The notes under the pieces: generated by a model
What the model was told of the DNA's origin: nothing
What the model saw: the letters and a program-made list of their open reading frames with translations, nothing else
Database searches by the model: none
Translations under genes and position numbers: made by a program
Assembly: GCA_024404295.1 (NCBI GenBank)
Contig: JAKSQE010000031.1
Coordinates: forward strand, 1-11,200
Reading direction: 5' to 3'
Length of the DNA: 11,200 nt
DNA from: Oscillibacter sp.
GTDB lineage: Bacteria > Bacillota > Clostridia > Oscillospirales > Oscillospiraceae
Shown here: positions 1 to 6,496 of the stretch, piece after piece
Position numbering within the stretch: the stretch's first letter is position 1
How the letters are laid out: each line of letters starts with the position of its first letter

Positions 1-1403
1 TAAGCCAGCTTCTCAGTCAGATAAGCCTTCAGCTCGCTGATGGGGATACGCACCTGCTCCATGGTGTCACGGTCACGGACGGTGACGCAGTTGTCGCCTT
101 CCTTCTCCGCATCGCCCACGGTGTCGAAGTCCACGGTGACGCAGTAGGGCGTGCCGATCTCATCCTCACGGCGATAACGCTTGCCGATAGAACCGGTCTC
201 GTCGAAGTCCACCATCCAGTCCTTAGACAGTTCCTGCTGAATCTCCAGAGCCTTGTCGCTGAGCTTCTTGCTCAGGGGCAGAACAGCCACCTTGAAGGGA
301 GCCAGAGCGGGATGCAGGTGCAGCACCACACGGACGTCGTTCTTTTCGGCATCCACAACTTCCTCGTCATAGGCCTCGCACAGGAAGGCCAGAGCCACAC
401 GGTCGCAGCCCAGGGAGGGCTCGATGACATAGGGAACATAGTGCTCGTTCTTCTCCTGATCGTAGTAGGTCAGATCCTTGCCGGAAGCCTCCTGATGGCG
501 GCCCAGATCGTAGTTGGTACGGTCAGCAATACCCCACAGCTCGCCCCAATCGGTGAACGGGAAGGCATACTCGATATCAGTGGTAGCACGGGAATAGAAA
601 GCCAACTCAGCGGGCTCGTGGTCACGCAGGCGGATGTTCTCAGCCTTGATGCCCAGATCCAGCAGCCACTTCTGGCAGAAATCTTTCCAGTAGGCGAACC
701 ACTCCAGATCCGTGCCGGGCTGGCAGAAGAACTCACATTCCATCTGCTCAAACTCACGGGTACGGAAGGTGAAGTTGCCCGGGGTGATCTCATTACGGAA
801 AGCCTTACCAACCTGGCAGACGCCGAAGGGCAGCTTGCGGCGGGTGGTGCGCTGAATGTTACTGAAGTTCACGAAAATGCCCTGAGCAGTCTCGGGACGC
901 AGATAGCAGGTGGAGCTGCTGTCCTCGGTGACGCCGATGGCGGTCTTGAACATCAGGTTAAACTTACGAATGGGAGTGAAGTCATGCTTGCCGCACACGG
1001 GGCAGACAATGTCCTCATGCTCGGAGATAAAAACGTCCATCTCGTCGAAGCTCATGGCGTCCACGTTGACCTCGTTGTGGACCTCGCCGATCAGCTTATC
1101 GGCGCGATGGCGGGCTTTACAAGCCTTACAGTCCAGCAGGGGGTCAGAGAAGGAAGCCACGTGACCGGTGGTGATCCAGGTCTGGGGGTTCATGATGATG
1201 GCAGCGTCCAGACCCACGTTGTAGGGATTCTCCTGCACGAACTTCTTCAGCCATGCCTTCTTCACGTTGTTCTTGAACTCAGCACCCAGAGGGCCGTAGT
1301 CCCAAGAGTTCGCCAGGCCACCGTAAATCTCGGAGCCGGGATAGACAAAGCCGCGGTTTTTGCAGAGGTTCACAATTGCAAAAGACTTCTCGCTGTTTTT
1401 CAT
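1..1403 (-). CDS. glyS: Glycyl-tRNA synthetase, single-chain alpha2 type (3' end at window edge)
   Basis: Class II aminoacyl-tRNA synthetase that charges tRNA-Gly with glycine in the cytoplasm. Reading the minus strand from the ATG at 1403 gives 467 codons with no stop. Landmarks are YGGLANSWDYGPLG at residues 27-40, paired cysteines C92/C95 and C134/C137 (probable zinc site), RPETAQGIFVNF at 169-180, motif 2 (FRNEITPGNFTFRTREFEQ, 202-220), WGIADRTNYDLGRH at 290-303, motif 3 with G332-C-D-R335, and an anticodon-binding domain from about 355. This is the one-gene dimeric enzyme, not the separate alpha and beta chains. An AAGGAG site (1413-1418) lies 9 bases before the start. The last two bases read TA, so a TAA or TAG stop may begin there; the length already matches the family. 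The T-box leader upstream indicates control by uncharged tRNA-Gly. The long plus-strand frame over this gene is its antisense shadow. Confidence 0.96.
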   Translation of the reverse strand, partial: MKNSEKSFAIVNLCKNRGFVYPGSEIYGGLANSWDYGPLGAEFKNNVKKAWLKKFVQENPYNVGLDAAIIMNPQTWITTGHVASFSDPLLDCKACKARHRADKLIGEVHNEVNVDAMSFDEMDVFISEHEDIVCPVCGKHDFTPIRKFNLMFKTAIGVTEDSSSTCYLRPETAQGIFVNFSNIQRTTRRKLPFGVCQVGKAFRNEITPGNFTFRTREFEQMECEFFCQPGTDLEWFAYWKDFCQKWLLDLGIKAENIRLRDHEPAELAFYSRATTDIEYAFPFTDWGELWGIADRTNYDLGRHQEASGKDLTYYDQEKNEHYVPYVIEPSLGCDRVALAFLCEAYDEEVVDAEKNDVRVVLHLHPALAPFKVAVLPLSKKLSDKALEIQQELSKDWMVDFDETGSIGKRYRREDEIGTPYCVTVDFDTVGDAEKEGDNCVTVRDRDTMEQVRIPISELKAYLTEKLA

Positions 1404-1439
1404 GGAATAACTCTCCTTTTCAGTATTTGGCTGGGGAGT

Positions 1440-1478
1440 AAAAATAAAACGCCCCAAGCCGCATTTCGGCTCAGGGCG
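1440..1478 (-). terminator. T-box intrinsic terminator before glyS
   Basis: On the minus strand a 12-bp stem (CGCCCTGAGCCG with CGGCTTGGGGCG, including two G-U pairs) closes a 5-base loop. It is followed by TTTTATTTTT (1440-1449). This is the OFF state of the glyS T-box. It forms when charged tRNA-Gly fails to stabilise the antiterminator. Confidence 0.93.
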
Positions 1479-1679
1479 AACAAATCTTGTCCGTGGTTCC
1501 ACCTGAATTCGTATCTGGCTGATACGCACTCTCTCCCGATAACGGCGGGTGTCCGGCAAAGCATTTCCGCTTCGCAGCTCCGGGAGGCCTTCACGCACCG
1601 CTTGTAAGGACTTGCACCAACCGTCCTCTCTCTGCAAGCAAGCAGATTCGCTACTCTTTCCCGTTCATCGCTTTTGAAC
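1440..1679 (-). promoter_or_regulatory. Glycine T-box riboswitch leader of glyS
   Basis: This leader senses uncharged tRNA-Gly and switches between terminator and antiterminator ahead of glyS. On the minus strand, Stem I carries the usual AGAGTAGC and AGAGAG elements, followed by GGTTGGTGCAAG. The probable specifier codon is GGC (plus-strand 1587-1589), just after GTGAA. A Stem III hairpin, CGTATC/GATACG, lies near 1510-1526. The T-box itself is AGGTGGAACCACGG (1491-1504). Its UGGA bulge matches the U discriminator base known for bacterial tRNA-Gly. Antiterminator pairing is visible: TCAGG with CCTGA, and CGGACAA with TTGTTCG. The CCTGA arm overlaps the terminator stem, so the two structures exclude each other. 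The 5' limit is set from the predicted transcription start. The specifier register is inferred from the loop position. Confidence 0.93.
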
Positions 1680-1685
1680 GGTGGT

Positions 1686-1714
1686 AGCGTAACATTTTTT
1701 ACCTGCTTTGTCAA
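1686..1714 (-). promoter_or_regulatory. Probable sigma-A promoter of glyS
   Basis: A perfect -35 TTGACA (plus-strand 1709-1714) is separated by 17 bases from TACGCT (1686-1691). The -10 is weak, but it is preceded by TG at the extended -10 position. Transcription would start near 1679, immediately before the T-box Stem I, which fits the expected leader length. Confidence 0.65.
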
Positions 1715-1768
1715 GCACAGTGCAGAAAAAATGTAGTTTCCGTTATAGAATCCTGTCATTTGCTATCT

Positions 1769-1791
1769 GAAAAGAAACCATTTTTCTTTTC
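1769..1791. repeat. AT-rich 9-bp inverted repeat between jag and glyS
   Basis: GAAAAGAAA (1769-1777) and TTTCTTTTC (1783-1791) are perfect inverted arms around a 5-base loop. The repeat sits directly beyond the jag terminator. It could form a second, weaker hairpin behind it, or could be chance in A/T-rich DNA. Apart from this repeat I see nothing definite in 1715-1796. Confidence 0.5.
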
Positions 1792-1796
1792 TACAC

Positions 1797-1832
1797 AAAA
1801 AAGAGACCCGAGATCACTCTCAGGTCTCTTTT
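1797..1832 (-). terminator. Intrinsic terminator of the rpmH-jag operon
   Basis: Arms AAAAGAGACC (1799-1808) and GGTCTCTTTT (1823-1832) pair. After one C-A mismatch the stem continues as GAGA/TCTC around a TCAC loop. On the minus strand it is followed by a run of T (complement of A at 1797-1802). It starts a few bases after the jag stop. Symmetric A/T flanks could let it act in both directions, but no plus-strand transcript is expected to arrive here. Confidence 0.9.
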
Positions 1833-1837
1833 GCATT

Positions 1838-2662
1838 TCATTTCTTGTCGCGGTCGTAAGCCACGATCACACGGCGGTTGGGATCCACGCCGGTAGAGTA
1901 GGTGGTAACACCGGGCTCATCCTGCAGGGCGGTGTGGATCACATGGCGCTCGTAAGCGTTCATGGGTTCCAGCGTCACACTGCGGCGATACTTGATGACC
2001 TTGGCAGCCACTTTCTTAGCCAGATGCTCCAGGCTCTGTTCCCGCTTTGCACGGTAGTTCTCCGCATCCAGCTGAACACGGACACGACCACCGGTGCGGT
2101 TCACAGAGTAGCTGGTCAACTGCTGAATGGCATCCAGCGTCTCACCGCGGCGGCCAATCAGAGCGCCCAGATTGTTTCCCTCCAAAATCACCTTATACCG
2201 GCCCTTTTCGGGCAGATACACATGAATCTCAGCAGGAACTTCCATCTGCTCTAACAGGCCGGCAAGGAACTTGCGGATAGCCTGTGCCTTCTCGTCGTTG
2301 ACTTCATCGCCCAGATCGGCAACAGGTGCTGTTTCCACCTTTTGAGGAGCGGGCTTTTCAACCTTGGCAGGCTTTTCCTCTTTCTTTGCAGGGGGATTTT
2401 TAGGTTCCACTTTCTTCACGGGTTTTTCGGTGCGCTTTTCTTTCACCGGTGCGGTCTTGACAACAGGAGCAGGTTCCTCCTCTTCCTCGGGACCGTAGCT
2501 GACACGCACCTTAGCAGGGCTGCTGCCCAGACCTAAAAATCCGGACTTGGCACGCTCCAGAATCTCCACGGAAACATCGTCACGATCCATTCCCAGTTGA
2601 ACCAAAGCATTCTGGATGGCTTCGTCTTCCGTCTTACCCGTTACATCAATAAACTGTCTCAT
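1838..2662 (-). CDS. jag: Jag/KhpB RNA-binding protein (Jag_N, KH and R3H domains)
   Basis: Cytoplasmic single-stranded nucleic-acid-binding protein, also called KhpB or SpoIIIJ-associated protein. In other Firmicutes it partners with KhpA and influences cell elongation and division. The 274 residues show a Jag_N domain (about 1-56, with ERAKSGFLGLGSSPAKVRV), then a low-complexity Lys/Pro/Glu/Val linker (about 58-115). A KH domain follows with GALIGRRGETLDAIQ (166-180), then an R3H domain (about 205-268, with REQSLEHLAKKV and LEPMNAYERHVIH). The start at 2662 is supported by AAGGAG (2668-2673), which overlaps the yidC stop codon. The spacing between the two genes is 9 bases, so translation is probably coupled. 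It is the last gene of the operon; a terminator follows at once. Confidence 0.95.
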   Translation of the reverse strand: MRQFIDVTGKTEDEAIQNALVQLGMDRDDVSVEILERAKSGFLGLGSSPAKVRVSYGPEEEEEPAPVVKTAPVKEKRTEKPVKKVEPKNPPAKKEEKPAKVEKPAPQKVETAPVADLGDEVNDEKAQAIRKFLAGLLEQMEVPAEIHVYLPEKGRYKVILEGNNLGALIGRRGETLDAIQQLTSYSVNRTGGRVRVQLDAENYRAKREQSLEHLAKKVAAKVIKYRRSVTLEPMNAYERHVIHTALQDEPGVTTYSTGVDPNRRVIVAYDRDKK

Positions 2663-2671
2663 AACGGCTCC

Positions 2672-3826
2672 TTATTTTGCATCATCATAGCGGTCTGCCT
2701 TGTAGGCACGGCCGCGGGCATAGGGACGATCCCCTACACGGCCAGCCTCAGAAGTGCTGTTGGCAGCCTTTGCAGCCTTGGATGCCTTCGCATCCTGAGC
2801 GGCCTGCTGCTTCTCACGCAGTGTCTTCTTCTGTGCTTCCTGCTGGCGCTGAAGCTCCTGCTGCTTGCGACCCTCTTCCATGCGTTTCTGACGGTCAGCC
2901 TGACGCGCAGCAATGCGAGCCTCTTCTTCCTCTTCCATCTTCTTGGTGAAGACATTGTTCATAGCGATTTCCTGCACCAGAGAGAATGCGCTCTGCGCGA
3001 TCCAGTAGATGCCCAGTGCAGCAGGCATAATGAATGCAATATACACGCTCATCAAAGGCATCGTGTACATCATAGCCTTCATGCTGCCGCCGGTTCCGTC
3101 GCTCTGGGGCTGGGTCTTCATGGTGGCCTTCGTCAGAACGATCTGAGAGCCGCCTGCCAGCAGAGGAATCAGAATCAGGCCGATCACGGCCCAAGTCATG
3201 CTGAAATTCTTCACCATGGTCCAGGGCGTATTGGCCAGATCCAAACCGATGAAGTTATAGTTCATGTTCACCCAGCCTTCAGGCAGGGAAATGCCCAGTT
3301 CCTGCACTGCCTTGACCAGGTTGATCTGACCGTAAGCAGCGATCTGGGGCAGGTCATTCTTCAGAACCCACTCTCCGCCTCTCATCATGACGATACCACT
3401 CATATCATAACCGGTCTCAGCAACAGCGCTGATCAATTCGGTCACAACACTCTGCTTGAGCATCATGAAGTGGGTAATGGGCTGACGAATAATGGAGTAC
3501 AGAGCAATCAGAATGGGGAAGGGTAAAAAGCTCCAAATACAACCTTCCGCAGGGTTCACACCCTCTTCGGCATAGAGCTTCTGCAATTCTTCCTGCTGTT
3601 TTACCTGATTGTTGGCGTATCTCTTTTGAATCTCTTTCATCTGGCCGTTCAGGCGGTTCATACGCATCATGCTGCGCTTGGATTTCATTTGGAAGGGCAG
3701 CATGATCAACTTGATGACCAGAGTGAACAAAATAATTGCGACGCCGTAGGAGCTGGTCAGGTTATAGAAAAATCGAACCAGCCATGCAAAGGGAATACAA
3801 ATGTAATAACCTAAGGTCGACATCAT
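2672..3826 (-). CDS. yidC: YidC/Oxa1/SpoIIIJ family membrane protein insertase
   Basis: Inserts and folds inner-membrane proteins, alone or with SecYEG. The 384 residues contain an N-terminal hydrophobic stretch (about 5-20) and a first core segment, GVAIILFTLVIKLIMLPF (28-45). A charged cytoplasmic hairpin (47-90), a membrane segment near 98-113, another at 212-230 and a final hydrophobic pair at about 256-287 follow. The tail from 294 is very charged and rich in Lys, Glu, Gln and Ala, and probably binds ribosomes. There is no lipoprotein signal or lipobox cysteine, unlike Bacillus SpoIIIJ. The groove position that is usually arginine is K39 here. A loop of about 95 residues (117-211) lies between membrane segments. 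The start at 3826 has GGAGG (3835-3839) 8 bases upstream; a TTG at 3841 overlaps that site and is unlikely. Confidence 0.94.
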   Translation of the reverse strand: MMSTLGYYICIPFAWLVRFFYNLTSSYGVAIILFTLVIKLIMLPFQMKSKRSMMRMNRLNGQMKEIQKRYANNQVKQQEELQKLYAEEGVNPAEGCIWSFLPFPILIALYSIIRQPITHFMMLKQSVVTELISAVAETGYDMSGIVMMRGGEWVLKNDLPQIAAYGQINLVKAVQELGISLPEGWVNMNYNFIGLDLANTPWTMVKNFSMTWAVIGLILIPLLAGGSQIVLTKATMKTQPQSDGTGGSMKAMMYTMPLMSVYIAFIMPAALGIYWIAQSAFSLVQEIAMNNVFTKKMEEEEEARIAARQADRQKRMEEGRKQQELQRQQEAQKKTLREKQQAAQDAKASKAAKAANSTSEAGRVGDRPYARGRAYKADRYDDAK

Positions 3827-3853
3827 GGGGATTTCCTCCAATACTCGGAAAAT

Positions 3854-3874
3854 TGTTCCCTGCGTTAGGGAACA
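3854..3874 (-). repeat. Stem-loop across the yidD stop, before yidC
   Basis: TGTTCCCT (3854-3861) and AGGGAACA (3867-3874) form a perfect 8-bp stem with a 5-base loop holding most of the yidD stop codon (3865-3867). On the minus strand it is followed by AATTTTCC, which is too poor in T for a strong terminator. It may tune yidC expression within the operon or protect the upstream mRNA. Confidence 0.6.
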
Positions 3875-4074
3875 GGGTCGTAGCCTCCCTTATGAAAGGG
3901 ATTGCAGCGCAGAATTCGACGAAAAGCCATCCAGCCGCCCTTCAGGGCACCATATTTTTCGATGGCTTCCAGCGCATATTGCGAACAGGTTGGGGTAAAC
4001 CGGCAGCAAGGTGGACGATAAGGAGAGATTGCAGTTCGGTAAAATTGAATCAATGCTAAAAGAATGGTTTTCAT
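3865..4074 (-). CDS. yidD: Membrane protein insertion efficiency factor YidD
   Basis: Small amphipathic inner-membrane-associated protein that helps YidC-dependent insertion. The 69 residues show the family signature clearly: an N-terminal hydrophobic helix (about 1-14), FYRTAISPYRPPCCRFTPTC (12-31), SQYALEAIEKYGALKGGW (32-49) and a C-terminal RCNPFHKGGYDPVP. The ATG at 4074 overlaps the rnpA stop by four bases (ATGA). GGAG (plus-strand 4083-4086) lies just upstream, so translation is coupled to rnpA. An 11-residue upstream extension is possible but lacks family similarity. Confidence 0.95.
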   Translation of the reverse strand: MKTILLALIQFYRTAISPYRPPCCRFTPTCSQYALEAIEKYGALKGGWMAFRRILRCNPFHKGGYDPVP

Positions 4075-4415
4075 GGCATTTTCTCCAATAAATCCAACTT
4101 TTGGCAAAGCTTTTCAAACTGAACATTTAATTCTGACCAGGGAACAGAACTTGTCCGTCCACGACCGACCAAAATCAAATCATATCCCTGTTTCAATTGC
4201 CCCTTGTGAAGACGGTAGACCTCCCGAAGGCGGCGTCTTGTGCGGTTACGCACAACAGCCTTACCCAACTTGGTAGAGGACACTAATCCCAAACGGTTTC
4301 TTCCCAAATGGTTTTTTCTGCAATACAGCACCATACAATTGCTGACGGCAGATGTTCCCTTATGAAAAATCCGCTGGAATTCATAATTTTCCTTCAGCGT
4401 CACCGCTCGTTTCAT
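4071..4415 (-). CDS. rnpA: Ribonuclease P protein component
   Basis: Protein subunit of RNase P; it works with the M1 RNA to remove 5' leaders from pre-tRNAs. The 114-residue protein has the expected size and basic composition. It carries the family signature around R56-N-R (AVVRNRTRRRLREVYR, 53-68) and an N-terminal ENYEFQRIFHKGTS (9-22) typical of the fold. The start at 4415 was chosen because AGGAGG (4424-4429) lies 8 bases upstream and the protein then begins at the usual place. An in-frame extension to 4502 would add 29 residues without family character. The gene follows rpmH by 133 bases and overlaps yidD by 4 bases. Confidence 0.95.
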   Translation of the reverse strand: MKRAVTLKENYEFQRIFHKGTSAVSNCMVLYCRKNHLGRNRLGLVSSTKLGKAVVRNRTRRRLREVYRLHKGQLKQGYDLILVGRGRTSSVPWSELNVQFEKLCQKLDLLEKMP

Positions 4416-4548
4416 CTTGGTTGCCTCCTGTTCCTGCGCCACCTCAACAAAATCCTCGTATAGAAACAAATCCAGGGACGGAGGAATTCGTTTCATTCCC
4501 ACCGCCCCTAAAGGACATTGTTCAGGTGTCTCCCGCGCATTCCTTCGC

Positions 4549-4689
4549 TTAGTAGCTCAGGCGGGCACGGCCCTTGGCGCGGCGGCGGGCCAGGACCTTA
4601 CGGCCGTTGGCAGTTGCCATTCTCTTACGGAAGCCGTGAACCTTCTGGCCATGCAGCTTCTTGGGCTGATAGGTACGTTTCGTTGCCAT
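4549..4689 (-). CDS. rpmH: 50S ribosomal protein L34
   Basis: Small basic protein of the large ribosomal subunit. The 46 residues include KRTYQPKKLHGQKVHGFRKR and ATANGRKVLARRRAKGRARL, the L34 hallmark. A perfect AGGAGGTG (4697-4704) sits 7 bases before the ATG at 4689. An upstream in-frame ATG at 4734 is rejected because it would bypass this site. It is the first gene of the minus-strand operon and faces away from dnaA, the classic origin-flanking position. Confidence 0.97.
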   Translation of the reverse strand: MATKRTYQPKKLHGQKVHGFRKRMATANGRKVLARRRAKGRARLSY

Positions 4690-4716
4690 GTTGAGACACC
4701 TCCTGTCAGATTTACG

Positions 4717-4790
4717 GTCACCTTGCGGTGACACTTACTCGACACTGTTAAAAACAGCGCAGTAATCAAATATCAAACGTCATTGTGACG
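4717..4790 (-). repeat. Three small stem-loops in the rpmH leader
   Basis: Within the roughly 100-base 5' leader of rpmH I see three perfect short hairpins. They are GTCACC/GGTGAC with a TTGC loop (4717-4732), CTGTT/AACAG with a 3-base loop (4745-4757) and CGTCA/TGACG with a 3-base loop (4778-4790). The first ends 12 bases before the ribosome-binding site. Their role is unknown. Confidence 0.5.
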
Positions 4791-4798
4791 CATCGCTT

Positions 4799-4827
4799 AG
4801 TATACATACTTTTTCAAAAAGTGTCAA
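4799..4827 (-). promoter_or_regulatory. Promoter of the rpmH-rnpA-yidD-yidC-jag operon
   Basis: A perfect TTGACA (plus-strand 4822-4827) and TATACT (4799-4804) are separated by exactly 17 bases, reading on the minus strand. This is a near-consensus housekeeping promoter. Transcription would start near 4792 and give a leader of about 100 bases. Confidence 0.88.
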
Positions 4828-4977
4828 GATTAACTTGAAAAATCCTTGTTTTTTTCTCCTTTCGTATTTGTTTTCTTTCAACTTTTCAAATATATAGATT
4901 TTTATTTTTTTATGAACCACAATATCTTGTTTTTTTGAACTACGAATTTATTTGAACTTTATTATTTAGAATATGTA
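4828..4977. other. AT-rich gap between the rpmH and dnaA promoters
   Basis: No gene is visible here. The part at 4861-4980 is only about 19% G+C. The best DnaA-box-like sequence is TGAACCACA (4913-4921), with two mismatches to TTATCCACA. An 8-base direct repeat, TTTGAACT, occurs at 4934-4941 and 4951-4958, 17 bases apart. The gap may contribute to origin opening or hold sites for regulators of dnaA, but I cannot assign a function from sequence alone. Confidence 0.6.
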
Positions 4978-5006
4978 TTGCGTTTTCCTCTATTTTCCGG
5001 TATAAT
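4978..5006 (+). promoter_or_regulatory. Probable dnaA promoter
   Basis: A perfect -10 TATAAT (5001-5006) lies 17 bases after TTGCGT (4978-4983), a -35 that matches only the first three consensus bases. Transcription would start near 5013, about 40 bases before the dnaA start codon. An 18-base palindrome overlaps the -10 and the start point. Confidence 0.75.
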
Positions 5007-5019
5007 ACTTATGTATTAT
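5002..5019. promoter_or_regulatory. Palindrome over the dnaA -10 and transcription start
   Basis: ATAATACTTATGTATTAT is a perfect inverted repeat with 7-base arms and a 4-base spacer. It covers five bases of the -10 element and the predicted start point. A protein bound here would block RNA polymerase, so it is a candidate operator for dnaA. It does not resemble a DnaA box. Chance occurrence in AT-rich DNA is possible. Confidence 0.4.
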
Positions 5020-5052
5020 TATGCTCATTTTTGTCAAAGAGAGGTGTTCCGA

Positions 5053-6366
5053 TTGCATTCTGTCGCTGATATTTGGGACAATGTTCTTCAGCAGCTTAAG
5101 GGCGACCTTTCCGAAACCACGATCTCCACATGGTTCGATGAATTAACAGCTGTTGATTTAAAAAACGATACGTTTTTTCTTCATTGTGACAATGAATTTA
5201 AAAAGGGTTACATTGAAGAACTTTTTATAGGAAACATTCAATCCGCACTGAAAAATCTGTTTTCTAAAGAATTTCAAGTTCAAATTCTGAATCGTGAAGG
5301 TCTTGCAGAACTGCAGGGTAACTCCCCGAAGAAAACTTCCGACCGTTTTACTTCCGATGAATTTACCTTTGAAACCTTCGTGGTCGGTCCTTCCAATAAG
5401 TTGGCTTATGCTGCTTCCATGGCAGTTGCAGATCATCCCGCACAAAATTATAACCCCCTTCTGATCTACGGCGATTCCGGCTTGGGAAAGACCCATTTGA
5501 TTTATGCCATTGCCAACGTCATTCGCAAGAATGATCCTCATGCAAAAATAGCGTATGTCAAAGGCGATGACCTAACGAATGAACTGGTGAATGCCATCCG
5601 CGAGGGAAAAACTACCGAAATGCGGGAAAAATACCGTCAGGCAGATTTGCTGCTGGTAGATGACGTTCAATTCATTGCCGGTAAAAAGCAGACCCAGGAA
5701 GAGTTCTTCCATACGTTTAACAACCTGTATGAGTCCGGTCGTCAAATCGTCTTGACTTCCGACCGTCCTCCTTCTGAAATGACCATGCTGGAAGACCGTC
5801 TTCGTACCCGTTTTGAATGGGGTCTTTTGGTAGACGTAGCTCCTCCGGACTTTGAGACCAGACTGGCCATTGTCAAAAACAAGTCGGCTTTGATGGGAAT
5901 GGAATTGCCGGATGATATTGCTTCTTACATTGCTCAAAATGTTACGGCAAACGTTCGCCAGCTGGAAGGAACTATCAATAAAATCATGGCTTATCGCGAC
6001 CTGTTAGGCAACGATGCTGACGAGGAAACAGTTAAGCGTGCAATGCAGGACATTTTAAGTCGTAACAATGAGTATATTCCTACGCCTGATACGATTTTGG
6101 AATTTGTTAGCAGATATTTTAACCTGGAAAAGGAAATTATCTGCGGTCAGCAGCGTATCAAAGACGCTGTCTTTGCCCGTCAAGTTGCAATGTACCTCAT
6201 TCGCAGCATGACCAATCTTTCTCAGGATGATATCGGTAAAATTTTTGGACGTGACCATTCCACGGTTATCTATTCTCTAAAAGAAGTCGAAAAGAAAATG
6301 CGCGCTGACCCCTCCTTTGCGGAAACCGTTAAGGAAATTAAAACCAATATCACTGCAAAGCACTGA
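5053..6366 (+). CDS. dnaA: Chromosomal replication initiator protein DnaA
   Basis: AAA+ ATPase that binds DnaA boxes, melts the origin and loads the replicative helicase. With the TTG start at 5053 the protein has 437 residues. It comprises domain I (about 1-75, starting HSVADIWDNVLQQLKG), a short linker (about 80-103), the AAA+ domain, and a DNA-binding domain (about 343-437). Walker A is GDSGLGKT (140-147), Walker B is LLLVDD (199-204), sensor 1 is LTSDRPP (234-240), the arginine-finger region is RLRTRFEWG (249-257), and sensor 2 is NVRQLEG (300-306). The DNA-binding signature is IGKIFGRDHSTV (394-405). TTG was chosen because GAGGTG (5041-5046) is 6 bases upstream. The in-frame ATG at 5011 lies at the predicted transcription start and lacks a ribosome-binding site. 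The signature has a single G before RDH where many DnaA proteins have GG. Confidence 0.97.
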   Translation: MHSVADIWDNVLQQLKGDLSETTISTWFDELTAVDLKNDTFFLHCDNEFKKGYIEELFIGNIQSALKNLFSKEFQVQILNREGLAELQGNSPKKTSDRFTSDEFTFETFVVGPSNKLAYAASMAVADHPAQNYNPLLIYGDSGLGKTHLIYAIANVIRKNDPHAKIAYVKGDDLTNELVNAIREGKTTEMREKYRQADLLLVDDVQFIAGKKQTQEEFFHTFNNLYESGRQIVLTSDRPPSEMTMLEDRLRTRFEWGLLVDVAPPDFETRLAIVKNKSALMGMELPDDIASYIAQNVTANVRQLEGTINKIMAYRDLLGNDADEETVKRAMQDILSRNNEYIPTPDTILEFVSRYFNLEKEIICGQQRIKDAVFARQVAMYLIRSMTNLSQDDIGKIFGRDHSTVIYSLKEVEKKMRADPSFAETVKEIKTNITAKH

Positions 6367-6404
6367 TTCTTTTCCACTTATTATGTGAAAAAGAATATGT
6401 TTGT

Positions 6405-6413
6405 TGTGGATAA
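6405..6413 (-). other. DnaA box, consensus
   Basis: The minus strand reads TTATCCACA, a perfect match to the consensus DnaA-binding 9-mer. It lies 39 bases after the dnaA stop. Confidence 0.9.
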
Positions 6414-6449
6414 TTTTTAGATTTTACTTTTTCTTTCTCTTATTCCTTT

Positions 6450-6458
6450 TTTTCCACA
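6450..6458 (+). other. DnaA box, one mismatch
   Basis: TTTTCCACA differs from TTATCCACA at position 3 only. It is oriented toward dnaN. Confidence 0.7.
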
Positions 6459-6496
6459 ATTCCTTGTGAACTCAAATCCCTTGCGATATCTACCTT

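Noticed and set aside
312..1607. A 431-residue open frame on the plus strand
   Set aside because: It is antisense to glyS and its T-box. The minus strand has a clear, full set of synthetase motifs, and the plus frame shows no known domain or ribosome-binding site.
1400..1759. A 119-residue minus-strand frame upstream of glyS
   Set aside because: It covers the promoter and T-box RNA. The structure signals explain the sequence better than a protein.
2597..3526. A 309-residue plus-strand frame opposite jag and yidC
   Set aside because: Antisense shadow of two well-supported genes. Its composition reflects the complementary strand.
4416..4502. 29-residue N-terminal extension of RnpA
   Set aside because: AGGAGG 8 bases before the ATG at 4415 and the usual RnpA N-terminus support the shorter protein.
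4978..5052. Longer DnaA starting at TTG 4978 or ATG 5011
   Set aside because: The first overlaps the promoter -35, and the second lies at the predicted transcription start with no ribosome-binding site. TTG 5053 has GAGGTG at good spacing and gives the normal N-terminus.
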